Assembly (NCBI GenBank): GCA_023389275.1
Contig: JAEWEN010000022.1
Span: 1 to 24,484 of the forward strand
DNA: 24,484 bases
Direction: 5' to 3'
DNA from: Bacillota bacterium
GTDB lineage: Bacteria; Bacillota; Clostridia; Clostridiales; Caloramatoraceae
In this document: one piece after another, positions 7,684-15,431 of the stretch
Position numbering within the stretch: position 1 is the stretch's first letter
Layout of the letters: each line of letters begins with the position of its first letter
Program-made: the position numbers and the translations under genes
The notes under the pieces: model-generated
What the model saw: the letters and a program-made list of their open reading frames with translations, nothing else
What the model was told of the DNA's origin: nothing
The model's database searches: none

Positions 7684-8742
7684 TTAATATTTTCCAAAAT
7701 CACGTGTTGCTTTTAACATTGCATATAGATTTAAAGAAGATGTATTTATAGGAAGATCACAAGATGGCATTAAAATAAAACCACCTTCATTATATTTCAT
7801 ATCTCCTATAATCTTTTCACAATATTTATATATTTCCATGTGAGTTCCAGTTACTAACTTACCTGATGGTACATTTCCTGCATAAGTATGATGACTACCT
7901 AAAATATTAGAAACAGTTTTTAAATCGTTTTGTTCATCTACACTAATAAAACTTCTATCTGGCAAATTTAATTCCCTATAATAGTTTAGGTTTTTATTTT
8001 GATTACCACATAAATGAATTCCAAAGCTAGTTAATCCTTTTTCCCTTAACTTTTTATGTACATCTAAAATATAAGGAAGAGAAAACTCTTCAAATGTTTT
8101 AGATGAAATTAATGAATTAGATTCAAAAGGATAATTTGATGAAACAGAGCAGTTTTCTATTCCAAATTCATTTATAATAATATCTGCTGATTTAAGCAAA
8201 TATTCTACAGCTTGACCTAAAAGCTTATGGATTATCTCTGGTTCTTTACGAATCCATCTTACAAAAAGCTTTGTATCTATAATAGAGCCAACAACTGTAA
8301 AAGGAGATCCTGCTGATATACTAGCTGTAAAATCACCTTTTTGTCTCATATATTTTATAAATTCTATTTTCTTATTTAAAAACTGCCATTTTTCAGAAGA
8401 TGGCATAACGTAGTCTATAGCTCCATTAATATTCTCTATTGGAAATTTTTTAACCATAGGTAGTTCTACCGTTTTATTTTCAGAAAAAGTAAACTCTCCA
8501 CCAAAATCTAATATTTCTCCACGAGGCAAATCATAACATGGCCCTCCATCGCAACAATGCATTTCTCCTACCCACTTTTGTGCTTCATATGACTTTTCTA
8601 CATTAAAATAAAATTCTTCAGAACTGAGCCCCATAACTTTTCCTGAGTACATAGTTGCTGAAGAAATAAAAGGAACACGATCAATACTTTCTCCTTGATA
8701 AAATCTTTTCATTCTTTCTTCAGATGTTAATTTATCCACCAT
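7684..8742 (-). CDS. UroD-superfamily zinc methyltransferase-like protein (MtaA/MtbA type)
   Basis: A 352-residue TIM-barrel protein of the uroporphyrinogen decarboxylase superfamily. The opening MKRFYQGESIDRVPF is the superfamily start (M/R-x-x-x-x-x-G-x-x-x-D-R-x-P). The distinguishing feature is H243-x-C245 in GIHLCGNQ plus C328 in LMPSCDLP, which corresponds to the His-x-Cys...Cys zinc site of MtaA/MtbA-type methylcobamide:thiol methyltransferases. True HemE lacks this and uses an N-terminal Arg motif, so heme synthesis is unlikely. There is also a Cys-rich stretch at 61-70 (MHCCDGGPCY). The start has AGAGGT at eight bases. No corrinoid protein or MttB-type partner is in the window. It lies just upstream of a betaine-class importer and diverges from a DUF169 gene, so a role in methyl transfer from an imported methylated compound is a reasonable inference. 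Confidence 0.8.
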   Translation of the reverse strand: MVDKLTSEERMKRFYQGESIDRVPFISSATMYSGKVMGLSSEEFYFNVEKSYEAQKWVGEMHCCDGGPCYDLPRGEILDFGGEFTFSENKTVELPMVKKFPIENINGAIDYVMPSSEKWQFLNKKIEFIKYMRQKGDFTASISAGSPFTVVGSIIDTKLFVRWIRKEPEIIHKLLGQAVEYLLKSADIIINEFGIENCSVSSNYPFESNSLISSKTFEEFSLPYILDVHKKLREKGLTSFGIHLCGNQNKNLNYYRELNLPDRSFISVDEQNDLKTVSNILGSHHTYAGNVPSGKLVTGTHMEIYKYCEKIIGDMKYNEGGFILMPSCDLPINTSSLNLYAMLKATRDFGKY

Positions 8743-8790
8743 ATAACTTTACCTCTCTTATATTTTAAAACCATAAACTATAATAAATTA

Positions 8791-8849
8791 TGTATAATTT
8801 TACTATAAAAATATTGTAAATAAACCCTATAATGATAAAATATACAATA
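8791..8849. promoter_or_regulatory. Divergent promoter region of the methyltransferase and DUF169 genes
   Basis: The 132-base gap holds signals for both directions. On the minus strand TTTACA (8815-8820) and TATACA (8791-8796) are 18 bases apart and could drive the methyltransferase gene. On the plus strand TATAAT (8828-8833) lies about 40 bases before the DUF169 start but has no good -35. An inverted repeat TATTGTA (8812-8818) and TACAATA (8843-8849) encloses that -10 and overlaps the minus-strand -35, so one regulator could act on both genes. Confidence 0.45.
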
Positions 8850-8874
8850 AATTATAATTTAGGGAGATAATTTT

Positions 8875-9696
8875 ATGAAGGAAAAGCTAACTAAGTTTAA
8901 AGCAAGTTTAAATTATGAAGATAAAAGAGAACTAGTAGGAGTACAATTTATTTTTACTGAAAACGAATATAAAAATATTAATGTACCTGAAGCTAATCAT
9001 CAATTATTTTTTTGCATGATGGTTAAAGTAGCTGCATCTGGTAAATGTATTAAAGTAAACAAAAATCATCTATATTGTGATGCTGCATCAAAGGTTTTAG
9101 GATTTGATGCTGTTGATAATAATACTTTATCTGGAGAAACCTTTTATAAAAGAAACTTTTACTGTTCACAAGAGATTTCTAAAAGTGTTGTAGAAGAAAT
9201 ACCATATTTAAAACATAATGTTTATGGTATGTTAATTCAGCCTTTGGAACACTTTGATACTCCTCCTCATATTGTGATTTCTATTAGTAGCCCTTATACA
9301 GCAATGAGAATAATTCAAGGATATACTTATAAATTTGGATATGCTAAAAATATAAGACTTGCTGGTATGGGAGGTCTTTGTACAGAGCTTACTGCACGTC
9401 CTTATTTAACCCAAGACATAAATATTTCTTTACTATGTTCTAATAGCCGTTTTTCTGGTAGTTGGAATGATAGTGAAATGGGAATAGGAATGCCATATAA
9501 TATGTTTTTAGAAGTTCTAGATGGTGTACTAGAAACAATGGATCTTTTTGAGCCTGATTATAAAAAATTAGATATACAAAAAAGAGCTGAAGACCTTGGA
9601 ACTTCTTTAGATATTACCTTAGATCATAATTATTTTGATTCATGTCTGGGAGTTGCAAATATAGGAGTAAAGGGATATCATAAGAAAAAGATTTAA
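8875..9696 (+). CDS. DUF169 family protein
   Basis: A 273-residue soluble protein that I assign to DUF169 (COG2043) by overall pattern: a small N-terminal VGVQF segment, ASGKCIKVNKNHLYCDAASKVLGF (about 54-77), a TPPHIVISISSPYTAMR block (129-145, the usual P-D-V-V-like strand), GMGGLCTELTARPYLT (164-179), and a C-terminal SLLCSNSRFSG...MGIGMPYNMF. Seven cysteines (47, 58, 68, 97, 169, 188, 257), some at positions conserved in the family, hint at a metal or cofactor. The molecular function of DUF169 is not established; members often occur near corrinoid or methyl-transfer genes, which fits the divergent UroD-type neighbour. The RBS is AGGGAGA. The gene ends in a strong terminator. Confidence 0.75.
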   Translation: MKEKLTKFKASLNYEDKRELVGVQFIFTENEYKNINVPEANHQLFFCMMVKVAASGKCIKVNKNHLYCDAASKVLGFDAVDNNTLSGETFYKRNFYCSQEISKSVVEEIPYLKHNVYGMLIQPLEHFDTPPHIVISISSPYTAMRIIQGYTYKFGYAKNIRLAGMGGLCTELTARPYLTQDINISLLCSNSRFSGSWNDSEMGIGMPYNMFLEVLDGVLETMDLFEPDYKKLDIQKRAEDLGTSLDITLDHNYFDSCLGVANIGVKGYHKKKI

Positions 9697-9718
9697 CCTT
9701 AAATGGTTAAATCTTTTT
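9685..9718 (+). terminator. Intrinsic terminator overlapping the DUF169 stop codon
   Basis: A 14-bp perfect stem (AAAAAGATTTAACC at 9685-9698 with GGTTAAATCTTTTT at 9705-9718), a 6-nt loop and a run of T. The stop codon is inside the left arm. The next gene begins only 30 bases later. Confidence 0.88.
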
Positions 9719-9748
9719 TTATTTTATAAATTTAAAGAAGGTGATTAT

Positions 9749-10426
9749 ATGAAAATCCTATTAGTTGAAGACGATAAAACAATAGCTACTGGTCTTGAGT
9801 TTTCTTTAAGTCAAGAAGGTTACAGCACTACAGTATGTAATGACTATAACTCTGCCATAAAAATGCTATACAAAGATAATTTTGATTTATTTATACTTGA
9901 TATAACTCTCCCTGATGGAAATGGATATGATATATGTAAAAAAATTAAGGAAATTAAAGATTCTCCAGTAATATTTTTAACTGCATGTGATGAAGAAGTA
10001 AATGTTGTTATGGGACTTGATTTAGGAGCTGATGACTATATTACAAAACCTTTTAGAATTAGAGAACTTATGTCTAGAATAAAATCTGTTTTAAGAAGGT
10101 ATAACAAAGCCTCTACTTTTAAAAATATAATAAACATAAAAGACATTAGTATAAATACTCTTGAAGCTAAGGTTTATAAAAAAGGTGTTGAAGTTATTTT
10201 AACTGCACTTGAATATAGATTATTTCTAACTTTTTGCAATAATATAGGACAAGTTCTTAGTAGAAACCAACTTTTAGAAAGTATATGGGATGTTGCAGGT
10301 GACTTTGTAAATGATAATACCCTAACTGTTTATATTAAGCGTTTAAGAGAAAAATTAGAGGATAATCCTCAAAAACCAGATATAATTAAAACTATTAGAG
10401 GTCTTGGTTATAAAGTAGGTGATTAA
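9749..10426 (+). CDS. OmpR/PhoB-family response regulator (BceR-like)
   Basis: A 225-residue cytoplasmic transcription factor. The receiver domain (1-115) shows acidic pocket E7-D8-D9, phospho-acceptor Asp51 (FILDITLPDGNG), the Thr of FLTA and the Lys of DDYITKPF. A winged-helix DNA-binding domain (about 128-225) ends TVYIKRLREKLEDNP...KTIRGLGYKVGD. AAGGTG sets the start. The kinase gene begins on the next base after the stop. Its likely target is the repeat at 11428-11454 before the ABC transporter genes. No clear promoter fits in the 30 bases after the preceding terminator, so its transcription must come from within or through the DUF169 gene. Confidence 0.93.
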   Translation: MKILLVEDDKTIATGLEFSLSQEGYSTTVCNDYNSAIKMLYKDNFDLFILDITLPDGNGYDICKKIKEIKDSPVIFLTACDEEVNVVMGLDLGADDYITKPFRIRELMSRIKSVLRRYNKASTFKNIINIKDISINTLEAKVYKKGVEVILTALEYRLFLTFCNNIGQVLSRNQLLESIWDVAGDFVNDNTLTVYIKRLREKLEDNPQKPDIIKTIRGLGYKVGD

Positions 10427-11428
10427 ATGTTTAGAAATAAGGAAATAAAGATTTTTCTATTTTTAGTAGGTTCTATTTCTATTTTAGGAAGTTTAATTTT
10501 GTTTAAAATAGATTATATAGCAGGACTAGTAGGATTATTAACCTGTACTCTTCTTTTAATATCTTTTATTTTATTTACTAATTGGAGATATAAGGAGATA
10601 AAAAAATTATCAAATTACTTAGATAAAATATGTCTTGGAGATTATTCTTTAGATATTAGAAATAACTTTGAAGGAGAACTTTCTATACTTAAAAATGATA
10701 TTTATAAGGTAACAACTAAACTTTCAGAACAAGCAGAACTTCTAGAAAAAGATAAAATTCATCTTGCAAACTCTATGTCGGATATATCACATCAGCTAAA
10801 AACTCCACTTACATCTATGATGGTTATGACAGACCTTTTAAGAAGTAATAATTTAAGTGAAGAAAAAAGAATTGAGTTTACAAACAATATAAATAATCAG
10901 CTTGAAAGAATTCAATGGTTAGTTACTTCTCTTTTAAAGTTATCTAAAATTGATGCTGGAACAACTATATTTAAGAAAGATACTGTTAATGTTAAATCCT
11001 TAATAGAATCCTCTATAAGTCCTCTTTTAATACCTATTGATATAAAGCAGCAAACATTAAACATCAAAGGAGATAGTAATACCTTTTTTATAGGTGACTT
11101 TAACTGGACTCGTGAGGCTATAATAAATATTTTAAAAAACTGTATAGAACACACAGAAGAAAAAGGAACTATAAATATAAACTACTCCCAAAACCCTATA
11201 TATACAGAGATAATAATTAGAGATAATGGAAAAGGAATTGATAAAAAAGATATTCCATATATATTTAAAAGATTTTATAAAGGAAAAAATGCCTCTGATG
11301 ACAGTGTAGGTATTGGACTTGCAATGTCTAAAACAATAGTAAAAAAACAAAATGGAGACATTAAGGTAAAAAGTGAATCCAAATCTTACACAGAATTTAC
11401 TATAAAGTTTTACAGTCAAATAGTTTAG
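10427..11428 (+). CDS. Intramembrane-sensing histidine kinase (BceS-like)
   Basis: A 333-residue sensor kinase. Two N-terminal membrane helices (about 8-27 and 31-52) are joined by only a few residues (KIDY), leaving no extracellular sensor; such kinases usually sense through a partner ABC transporter. A linker with a HAMP-like character follows (53-110), then the HisKA box SDISHQLKTPLTSM with phospho-acceptor His122, then HATPase_c with an N-box (NILKNCIEHT), DNGKGI, the F-box IFKRFYKG and GIGLAMSKTIV. It starts directly after the regulator's TAA, with AGGTGAT as RBS. The ABC transporter genes 80 bases downstream are its probable sensing partner and target, as in BceRS-BceAB. Confidence 0.92.
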   Translation: MFRNKEIKIFLFLVGSISILGSLILFKIDYIAGLVGLLTCTLLLISFILFTNWRYKEIKKLSNYLDKICLGDYSLDIRNNFEGELSILKNDIYKVTTKLSEQAELLEKDKIHLANSMSDISHQLKTPLTSMMVMTDLLRSNNLSEEKRIEFTNNINNQLERIQWLVTSLLKLSKIDAGTTIFKKDTVNVKSLIESSISPLLIPIDIKQQTLNIKGDSNTFFIGDFNWTREAIINILKNCIEHTEEKGTININYSQNPIYTEIIIRDNGKGIDKKDIPYIFKRFYKGKNASDDSVGIGLAMSKTIVKKQNGDIKVKSESKSYTEFTIKFYSQIV

Positions 11429-11492
11429 TGACTAAATTGTCACCTAAGGGTCATTTTATTGTAATGTACAGTTGTTAAAGTATAGCTATAAC
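11428..11492 (+). promoter_or_regulatory. Operator-like repeats and promoter for the ABC transporter genes
   Basis: An inverted repeat GTGAC-N6-GTCAC (11428-11443) begins at the last base of the kinase stop codon. A third half-site GTCAT starts at 11450, exactly 11 bases after the second, which is the one-turn spacing usual for OmpR-family binding. Directly downstream is a weak promoter: TTGTAA (11459-11464), 16 bases, TATAGC (11481-11486), with TATAAC overlapping next. This is a suitable place for activation by the adjacent response regulator. Confidence 0.55.
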
Positions 11493-11509
11493 AAAACGGG
11501 AGGTACATA

Positions 11510-12187
11510 ATGGAAATATTAAAGGTAGAAAACTTATGTAAAGTTTATGGTAAAGGTAACACAGCTGTTAAAGCACTTGATAATGTATCCTTTTCAGTAG
11601 AAAAAGGTGAGTTTGTAGCTATAGTAGGACCATCTGGATCTGGAAAGTCTACACTACTTCATATTTTAGGAGGAGTAGACAAGCCTACAAGTGGAAATGT
11701 ATTTATTGATAATACAAATATATATGATTTAAATGAAACAAAATTAGCTATTTTTAGAAGAAGACAAATAGGACTTATATATCAATTTTATAATCTTATT
11801 CCTGTTTTAAATATTGAAGAAAACATTACTCTTCCACTTCTTCTAGATGGGAAAATAGTAGATAATGATAAGTTAAATGAAATTCTTAATGCTCTTTCAT
11901 TAAAAGAAAGATTAAATCATCTTCCAAATCAGCTTTCAGGTGGTCAGCAGCAAAGAGTCTCTATAGGTAGAGCGCTTATAAATAATCCTGCACTTGTTTT
12001 AGCAGATGAACCTACTGGAAATCTTGATAGTAAAAATAGTAAGGAAATTATAGACCTTTTTAAACTTTTTAACAAAAGATACAATCAAACACTTATTATA
12101 ATTACACATGATGAAAACATTGCACTTCAAGCAGACAGAATAATATCAATTGAAGATGGAAGAATCACAAGAGATGAGGTGCTTTAA
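11510..12187 (+). CDS. MacB/BceA-type ABC transporter ATPase
   Basis: A 225-residue ATPase of the FtsE/LolD/MacB class that pairs with FtsX-like permeases. Seen here: Walker A GPSGSGKST (40-48), Q-loop YQFYNLIP (91-98), signature LSGGQQQR (142-149), Walker B LVLADEPTGNLD (162-173) and the H-loop His in ITHD near residue 200. The RBS is GGGAGG with a six-base gap. The permease gene follows its TAA with no gap. Transporters of this class detoxify or sense cell-envelope antibiotics or peptides, or extrude lipoprotein-like substrates; the paired kinase without an extracellular domain favours antimicrobial sensing. The actual substrate is not determinable here. Confidence 0.93.
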   Translation: MEILKVENLCKVYGKGNTAVKALDNVSFSVEKGEFVAIVGPSGSGKSTLLHILGGVDKPTSGNVFIDNTNIYDLNETKLAIFRRRQIGLIYQFYNLIPVLNIEENITLPLLLDGKIVDNDKLNEILNALSLKERLNHLPNQLSGGQQQRVSIGRALINNPALVLADEPTGNLDSKNSKEIIDLFKLFNKRYNQTLIIITHDENIALQADRIISIEDGRITRDEVL

Positions 12188-14797
12188 TTGAATATAGTAA
12201 ATAAAGTTACAATTAAGCATTTAAAGGAAAACAAAAAGCGTACTTTAGTTACAATAATAGGTGTTATTATATCTATTGCTATGATTACAGGGGTTATTAC
12301 TCTTGGACTTTCTTTTTCAAAACTATTTCAAGAAAGAGATTTATCTACAAGCGGATATTGGCATGTAATGTACAAAGATATAAATAAGACTCAAGCTATT
12401 TCTATTAAAAACGACTCTAACACAAAAGACTTTATAATAAATAAAGATTTAGGATATAGCTATTTAAAAAATAGTGAAAACAAAAAGAAACCTTACTTAT
12501 TTTTTACTAGTTTTAATAAGCAAGGACTTATAAATTTTAATTTAAAACTAAAGCAAGGAAGACTTCCTAAAACTCCAGATGAAGTTGTTATATCAAGCAC
12601 TGCTTTATCTAATAAAGAATTTGATTATAAAATTGGAGATACTTTAAATGTTGATATAGGAGAAAGATATATTAACTCTAAAAAACAAAGTTCTGAAAAA
12701 TCACATGAAAAATTAGGACAAAATTCTCCTTATATAGGTAAAGAAGAAATAGTTCCTACCCTTAGAAAAGAATTTATTATAGTAGGTATAATAGAAAAAC
12801 CAGAATCTGAAAAACAATGGTCTCCTGGATATACAGTTATTTCTTATGTAGATGAAAGTACTTTAAAAGAAGATGATGTATTTAATGTATATACTTTTCA
12901 AAATAAATTAAAAAGAAATATATATGATTACACAAAAGATATAAGAATTAAAAACAACATAAAATATGAAAACGTAGAGTATAATAGCTCTGTTTTAGAA
13001 TGGGCTGGAATAGTTGAAAATGACTCTCCTATTTCTTCACTTTACTCTATTGTAGGAATATTTTTAGTGATTGTTATACTTGGCTCAGTTTTACTTATAT
13101 ATAATTCATTTGCAATATCAGTATCAGAAAGGTCTCGATATCTTGGAATGCTATCTAGTATAGGTGCTACTAAAAAACAAAAAAGAAATTCTGTACTATT
13201 TGAAGGACTTATTATAGGTTTAATAAGTATTCCTATTGGGATTTTATCTGGAATTATTGGAATATGGATTACATTTTTATTTGTAAATCCACTTCTTAAA
13301 GCAACAATGAATAATCCTGTAAAATTAGAAATTGTAGTATCCCCTTTAGGAATAATCTTAAGTATATTATTTTCAATTATTACAATATACATTTCAGCTT
13401 TTATTCCATCTATTAAAGCATCTAAAGTTACAGCAATTGAAGCTATACGTCAATCAAAGGATATTAAATTAACTAGAAGAAAAGTGAAAACTTCTAAAAT
13501 AACCAGAAAAATATTTGGTATAGAAGGAGAAATAGCACTTAAAAATATTAAAAGAAATAAGGGGAAATATAGAATAACAATATTTTCTTTAGTAGTAAGT
13601 ATAATTTTATTTTTAACTGTTTCTACATTTAGTTTTTATACAAATAAATCATTATCAATGACTAATGAAAATACAAACTATGATATTAAAATTCGTATGC
13701 CAATAGCATCTAAAGACGAAAGATTAAATATATATAATAAATTTTTGAATATAGATGAAGTTAAAGAATATAGTATTTGTAAAACCATTCCATTATACTC
13801 TGATTTTTCTCCTAATATGGTTCCAGACTTTATGAAAGAAAAATCTAGTTCTTCACCATATAATTATTATGTAGATTTAGTTTTAATGGATGATAAAAGC
13901 CTTGAAAGTTATGCAAAATCTATTGGAGAAAATGTATCTAAGCTAAATGATATTAATAACCCTCAAGGTATCGTAATAAGTACAGCTAGATATTATGACC
14001 AAGTTAATAAAAAATATATCGAAACAGAAATCCTTAATATTAAAAAAGGTGATAGCTTAACATTAAAAGGTATTATTAAAAATGAAAGTAAGAATATTAC
14101 TAAAATAAACGTTTTATCAACCACTAAAAGACTTCCTGTTGGAGTAGGATATAGCAGCTCCTCTTCAACTATTACAACTGTAATGTCTGAAAAAGTTTTT
14201 AAAGCTATAGTAGATAAAAACTATATAGGTAATTATATTAATCCAAATAATCCTGAAACACTATTTTTAAAATGTAGTGATGCTTCAAAGGCACAAAAAA
14301 GTATTTTATCAATAAAAGAATCTAGTGGTAGTCCTGATTTATTTATTTTTAATAAAGCTGAAATAGAAAAGAAAGATAAACAAATTGAACTTATTGTATC
14401 AATATTTGTATATGGGTTTATAGGTTTAATATCAGCTATATCAATAGCTAATATATTTAATACAATATCTACAAGTATTTCACTTAGGAAAAAAGAATTT
14501 GCTATGTTAAAATCTATTGGAATGACACCAAAATCATTTAATAAAATGATAAATTATGAAAGTATATTTTATGGTTTAAAATCACTTTTATATGGTCTTC
14601 CTTTAAGCTTTATAATAATGATACTTCTTTATAAAAAACTATCTTCTGGATTTGATTTTGAATTTACTATTCCATTTGGAAGTGTTTTAATTTGTATTTT
14701 AGGAGTGTTTGTATTTGTATCTATAGCTATGGCATATGGAAGTTCTAAAGTAAGAAAAGAAAATATAATTGATGCTTTAAAGCAAGACAATATATAG
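12188..14797 (+). CDS. Large duplicated FtsX-type ABC transporter permease
   Basis: An 869-residue membrane protein starting with TTG directly after the ATPase stop, supported by GAGGTG seven bases upstream. The layout is a tandem duplication: TM1 (20-42), extracytoplasmic domain (about 45-280), three TMs (about 285-408) with FtsX loop SERSRYLGMLSSIGATKKQ; then TM5 (463-483), a second extracytoplasmic domain (about 490-735) and three TMs with a second loop SLRKKEFAMLKSIGMTPKSF. This 4+4 design differs from BceB (about 650 aa, 10 TMs, one large external domain). The signalling genes look Bce-like, so this is a hybrid arrangement. It is probably an envelope peptide/antibiotic exporter or sensor. 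A strong terminator follows. Confidence 0.88.
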   Translation: MNIVNKVTIKHLKENKKRTLVTIIGVIISIAMITGVITLGLSFSKLFQERDLSTSGYWHVMYKDINKTQAISIKNDSNTKDFIINKDLGYSYLKNSENKKKPYLFFTSFNKQGLINFNLKLKQGRLPKTPDEVVISSTALSNKEFDYKIGDTLNVDIGERYINSKKQSSEKSHEKLGQNSPYIGKEEIVPTLRKEFIIVGIIEKPESEKQWSPGYTVISYVDESTLKEDDVFNVYTFQNKLKRNIYDYTKDIRIKNNIKYENVEYNSSVLEWAGIVENDSPISSLYSIVGIFLVIVILGSVLLIYNSFAISVSERSRYLGMLSSIGATKKQKRNSVLFEGLIIGLISIPIGILSGIIGIWITFLFVNPLLKATMNNPVKLEIVVSPLGIILSILFSIITIYISAFIPSIKASKVTAIEAIRQSKDIKLTRRKVKTSKITRKIFGIEGEIALKNIKRNKGKYRITIFSLVVSIILFLTVSTFSFYTNKSLSMTNENTNYDIKIRMPIASKDERLNIYNKFLNIDEVKEYSICKTIPLYSDFSPNMVPDFMKEKSSSSPYNYYVDLVLMDDKSLESYAKSIGENVSKLNDINNPQGIVISTARYYDQVNKKYIETEILNIKKGDSLTLKGIIKNESKNITKINVLSTTKRLPVGVGYSSSSSTITTVMSEKVFKAIVDKNYIGNYINPNNPETLFLKCSDASKAQKSILSIKESSGSPDLFIFNKAEIEKKDKQIELIVSIFVYGFIGLISAISIANIFNTISTSISLRKKEFAMLKSIGMTPKSFNKMINYESIFYGLKSLLYGLPLSFIIMILLYKKLSSGFDFEFTIPFGSVLICILGVFVFVSIAMAYGSSKVRKENIIDALKQDNI

Positions 14798-14833
14798 AAG
14801 AGGACTTTGGTACTTTACAATTATTACTGAATA

Positions 14834-14870
14834 TAAAACATTTTTTACACAAAAATGTTTTATAATTCTT
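14834..14870 (+). terminator. Intrinsic terminator of the two-component/ABC gene cluster
   Basis: A 13-bp stem ATAAAACATTTTT (14834-14846) with AAAAATGTTTTAT (14852-14864) and a 5-nt loop, followed by a T-rich run. It lies about 35 bases after the permease stop. Confidence 0.8.
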
Positions 14871-14946
14871 TTTATGTTATATTATCCCTAGGGATTACTT
14901 TAAGTTACAACTAAGAATGTTTTTTGATTAAGTAAATAATGAGGAT

Positions 14947-14978
14947 AAGGAGTCGATTTATCTACTCCTTGTTTTTTT
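14947..14978 (+). terminator. Second plus-strand terminator
   Basis: Stem AAGGAGT (14947-14953) with ACTCCTT (14964-14970), a 10-nt loop, then GTTTTTTT. The T-tract is on the plus strand, so it ends plus-strand transcription just before the convergent DUF2007 gene. It may be a back-up for the terminator at 14834 or the end of a short separate transcript. Confidence 0.7.
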
Positions 14979-15231
14979 ATATTTTATTAATAAGTGCTAC
15001 TGATTTGTCATAATCATTTTTATTAACATATAAGTAGTATATATTCATATACTTTGGTTCTTCTCCCATTGTACCTGTTACTGCTCTTCTTGATGTAAAT
15101 AAAGAACCACTATTGTGATTTACAACCTTGTATTCATACTTTATTTTATTAACTGAAAGAATGTCTCTTATTATGCTTAACTTTTCCAATGAATGTCCAC
15201 AAAAAATCTTTTTTCTATTCCAGAAAAACAT
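14977..15231 (-). CDS. DUF2007-like small protein
   Basis: An 84-residue soluble protein. The pattern of an early strand with Cys-Gly-His (IFCGHSLEKLSIIRDILSVNKIKYEYKVVN) and a late YYLYVNKNDYDKSVALINKI resembles the DUF2007 fold, described as a putative signal-transducing or metal-binding domain with a ferredoxin-like shape. It has no membrane segment. GGGGGA lies eight bases before the ATG. It stands alone, convergent with the ABC permease operon and divergent from the DUF805 gene. No function can be given beyond the family. Confidence 0.65.
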   Translation of the reverse strand: MFFWNRKKIFCGHSLEKLSIIRDILSVNKIKYEYKVVNHNSGSLFTSRRAVTGTMGEEPKYMNIYYLYVNKNDYDKSVALINKI

Positions 15232-15431
15232 TCACTTTCCCCCTTTTTAGCATATAAAACTAACACATTTTATAGTATATCGTATTAAAATTATAGAAAT
15301 TTATACCATAATAATATAAGTATTATTTAAAGCGTGTTTTATTTAGTCTAATTTTGAAAAACTATGTAAATAATTATCAAATTATGTTATTATGTTAATG
15401 TTTTGAAATTACTAAAAAGGAGACATTACAA

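Noticed and set aside
7684..8742. HemE (uroporphyrinogen decarboxylase) of heme synthesis
   Set aside because: It has the methyltransferase-type H-x-C...C zinc site and no neighbouring heme genes.
13042..13392. Minus-strand ORF inside the ABC permease, and similar frames at 5400-5963, 10912-11419, 16370-16696 and 20675-20935
   Set aside because: These are frames opposite strong coding genes, without ribosome binding sites or family features.
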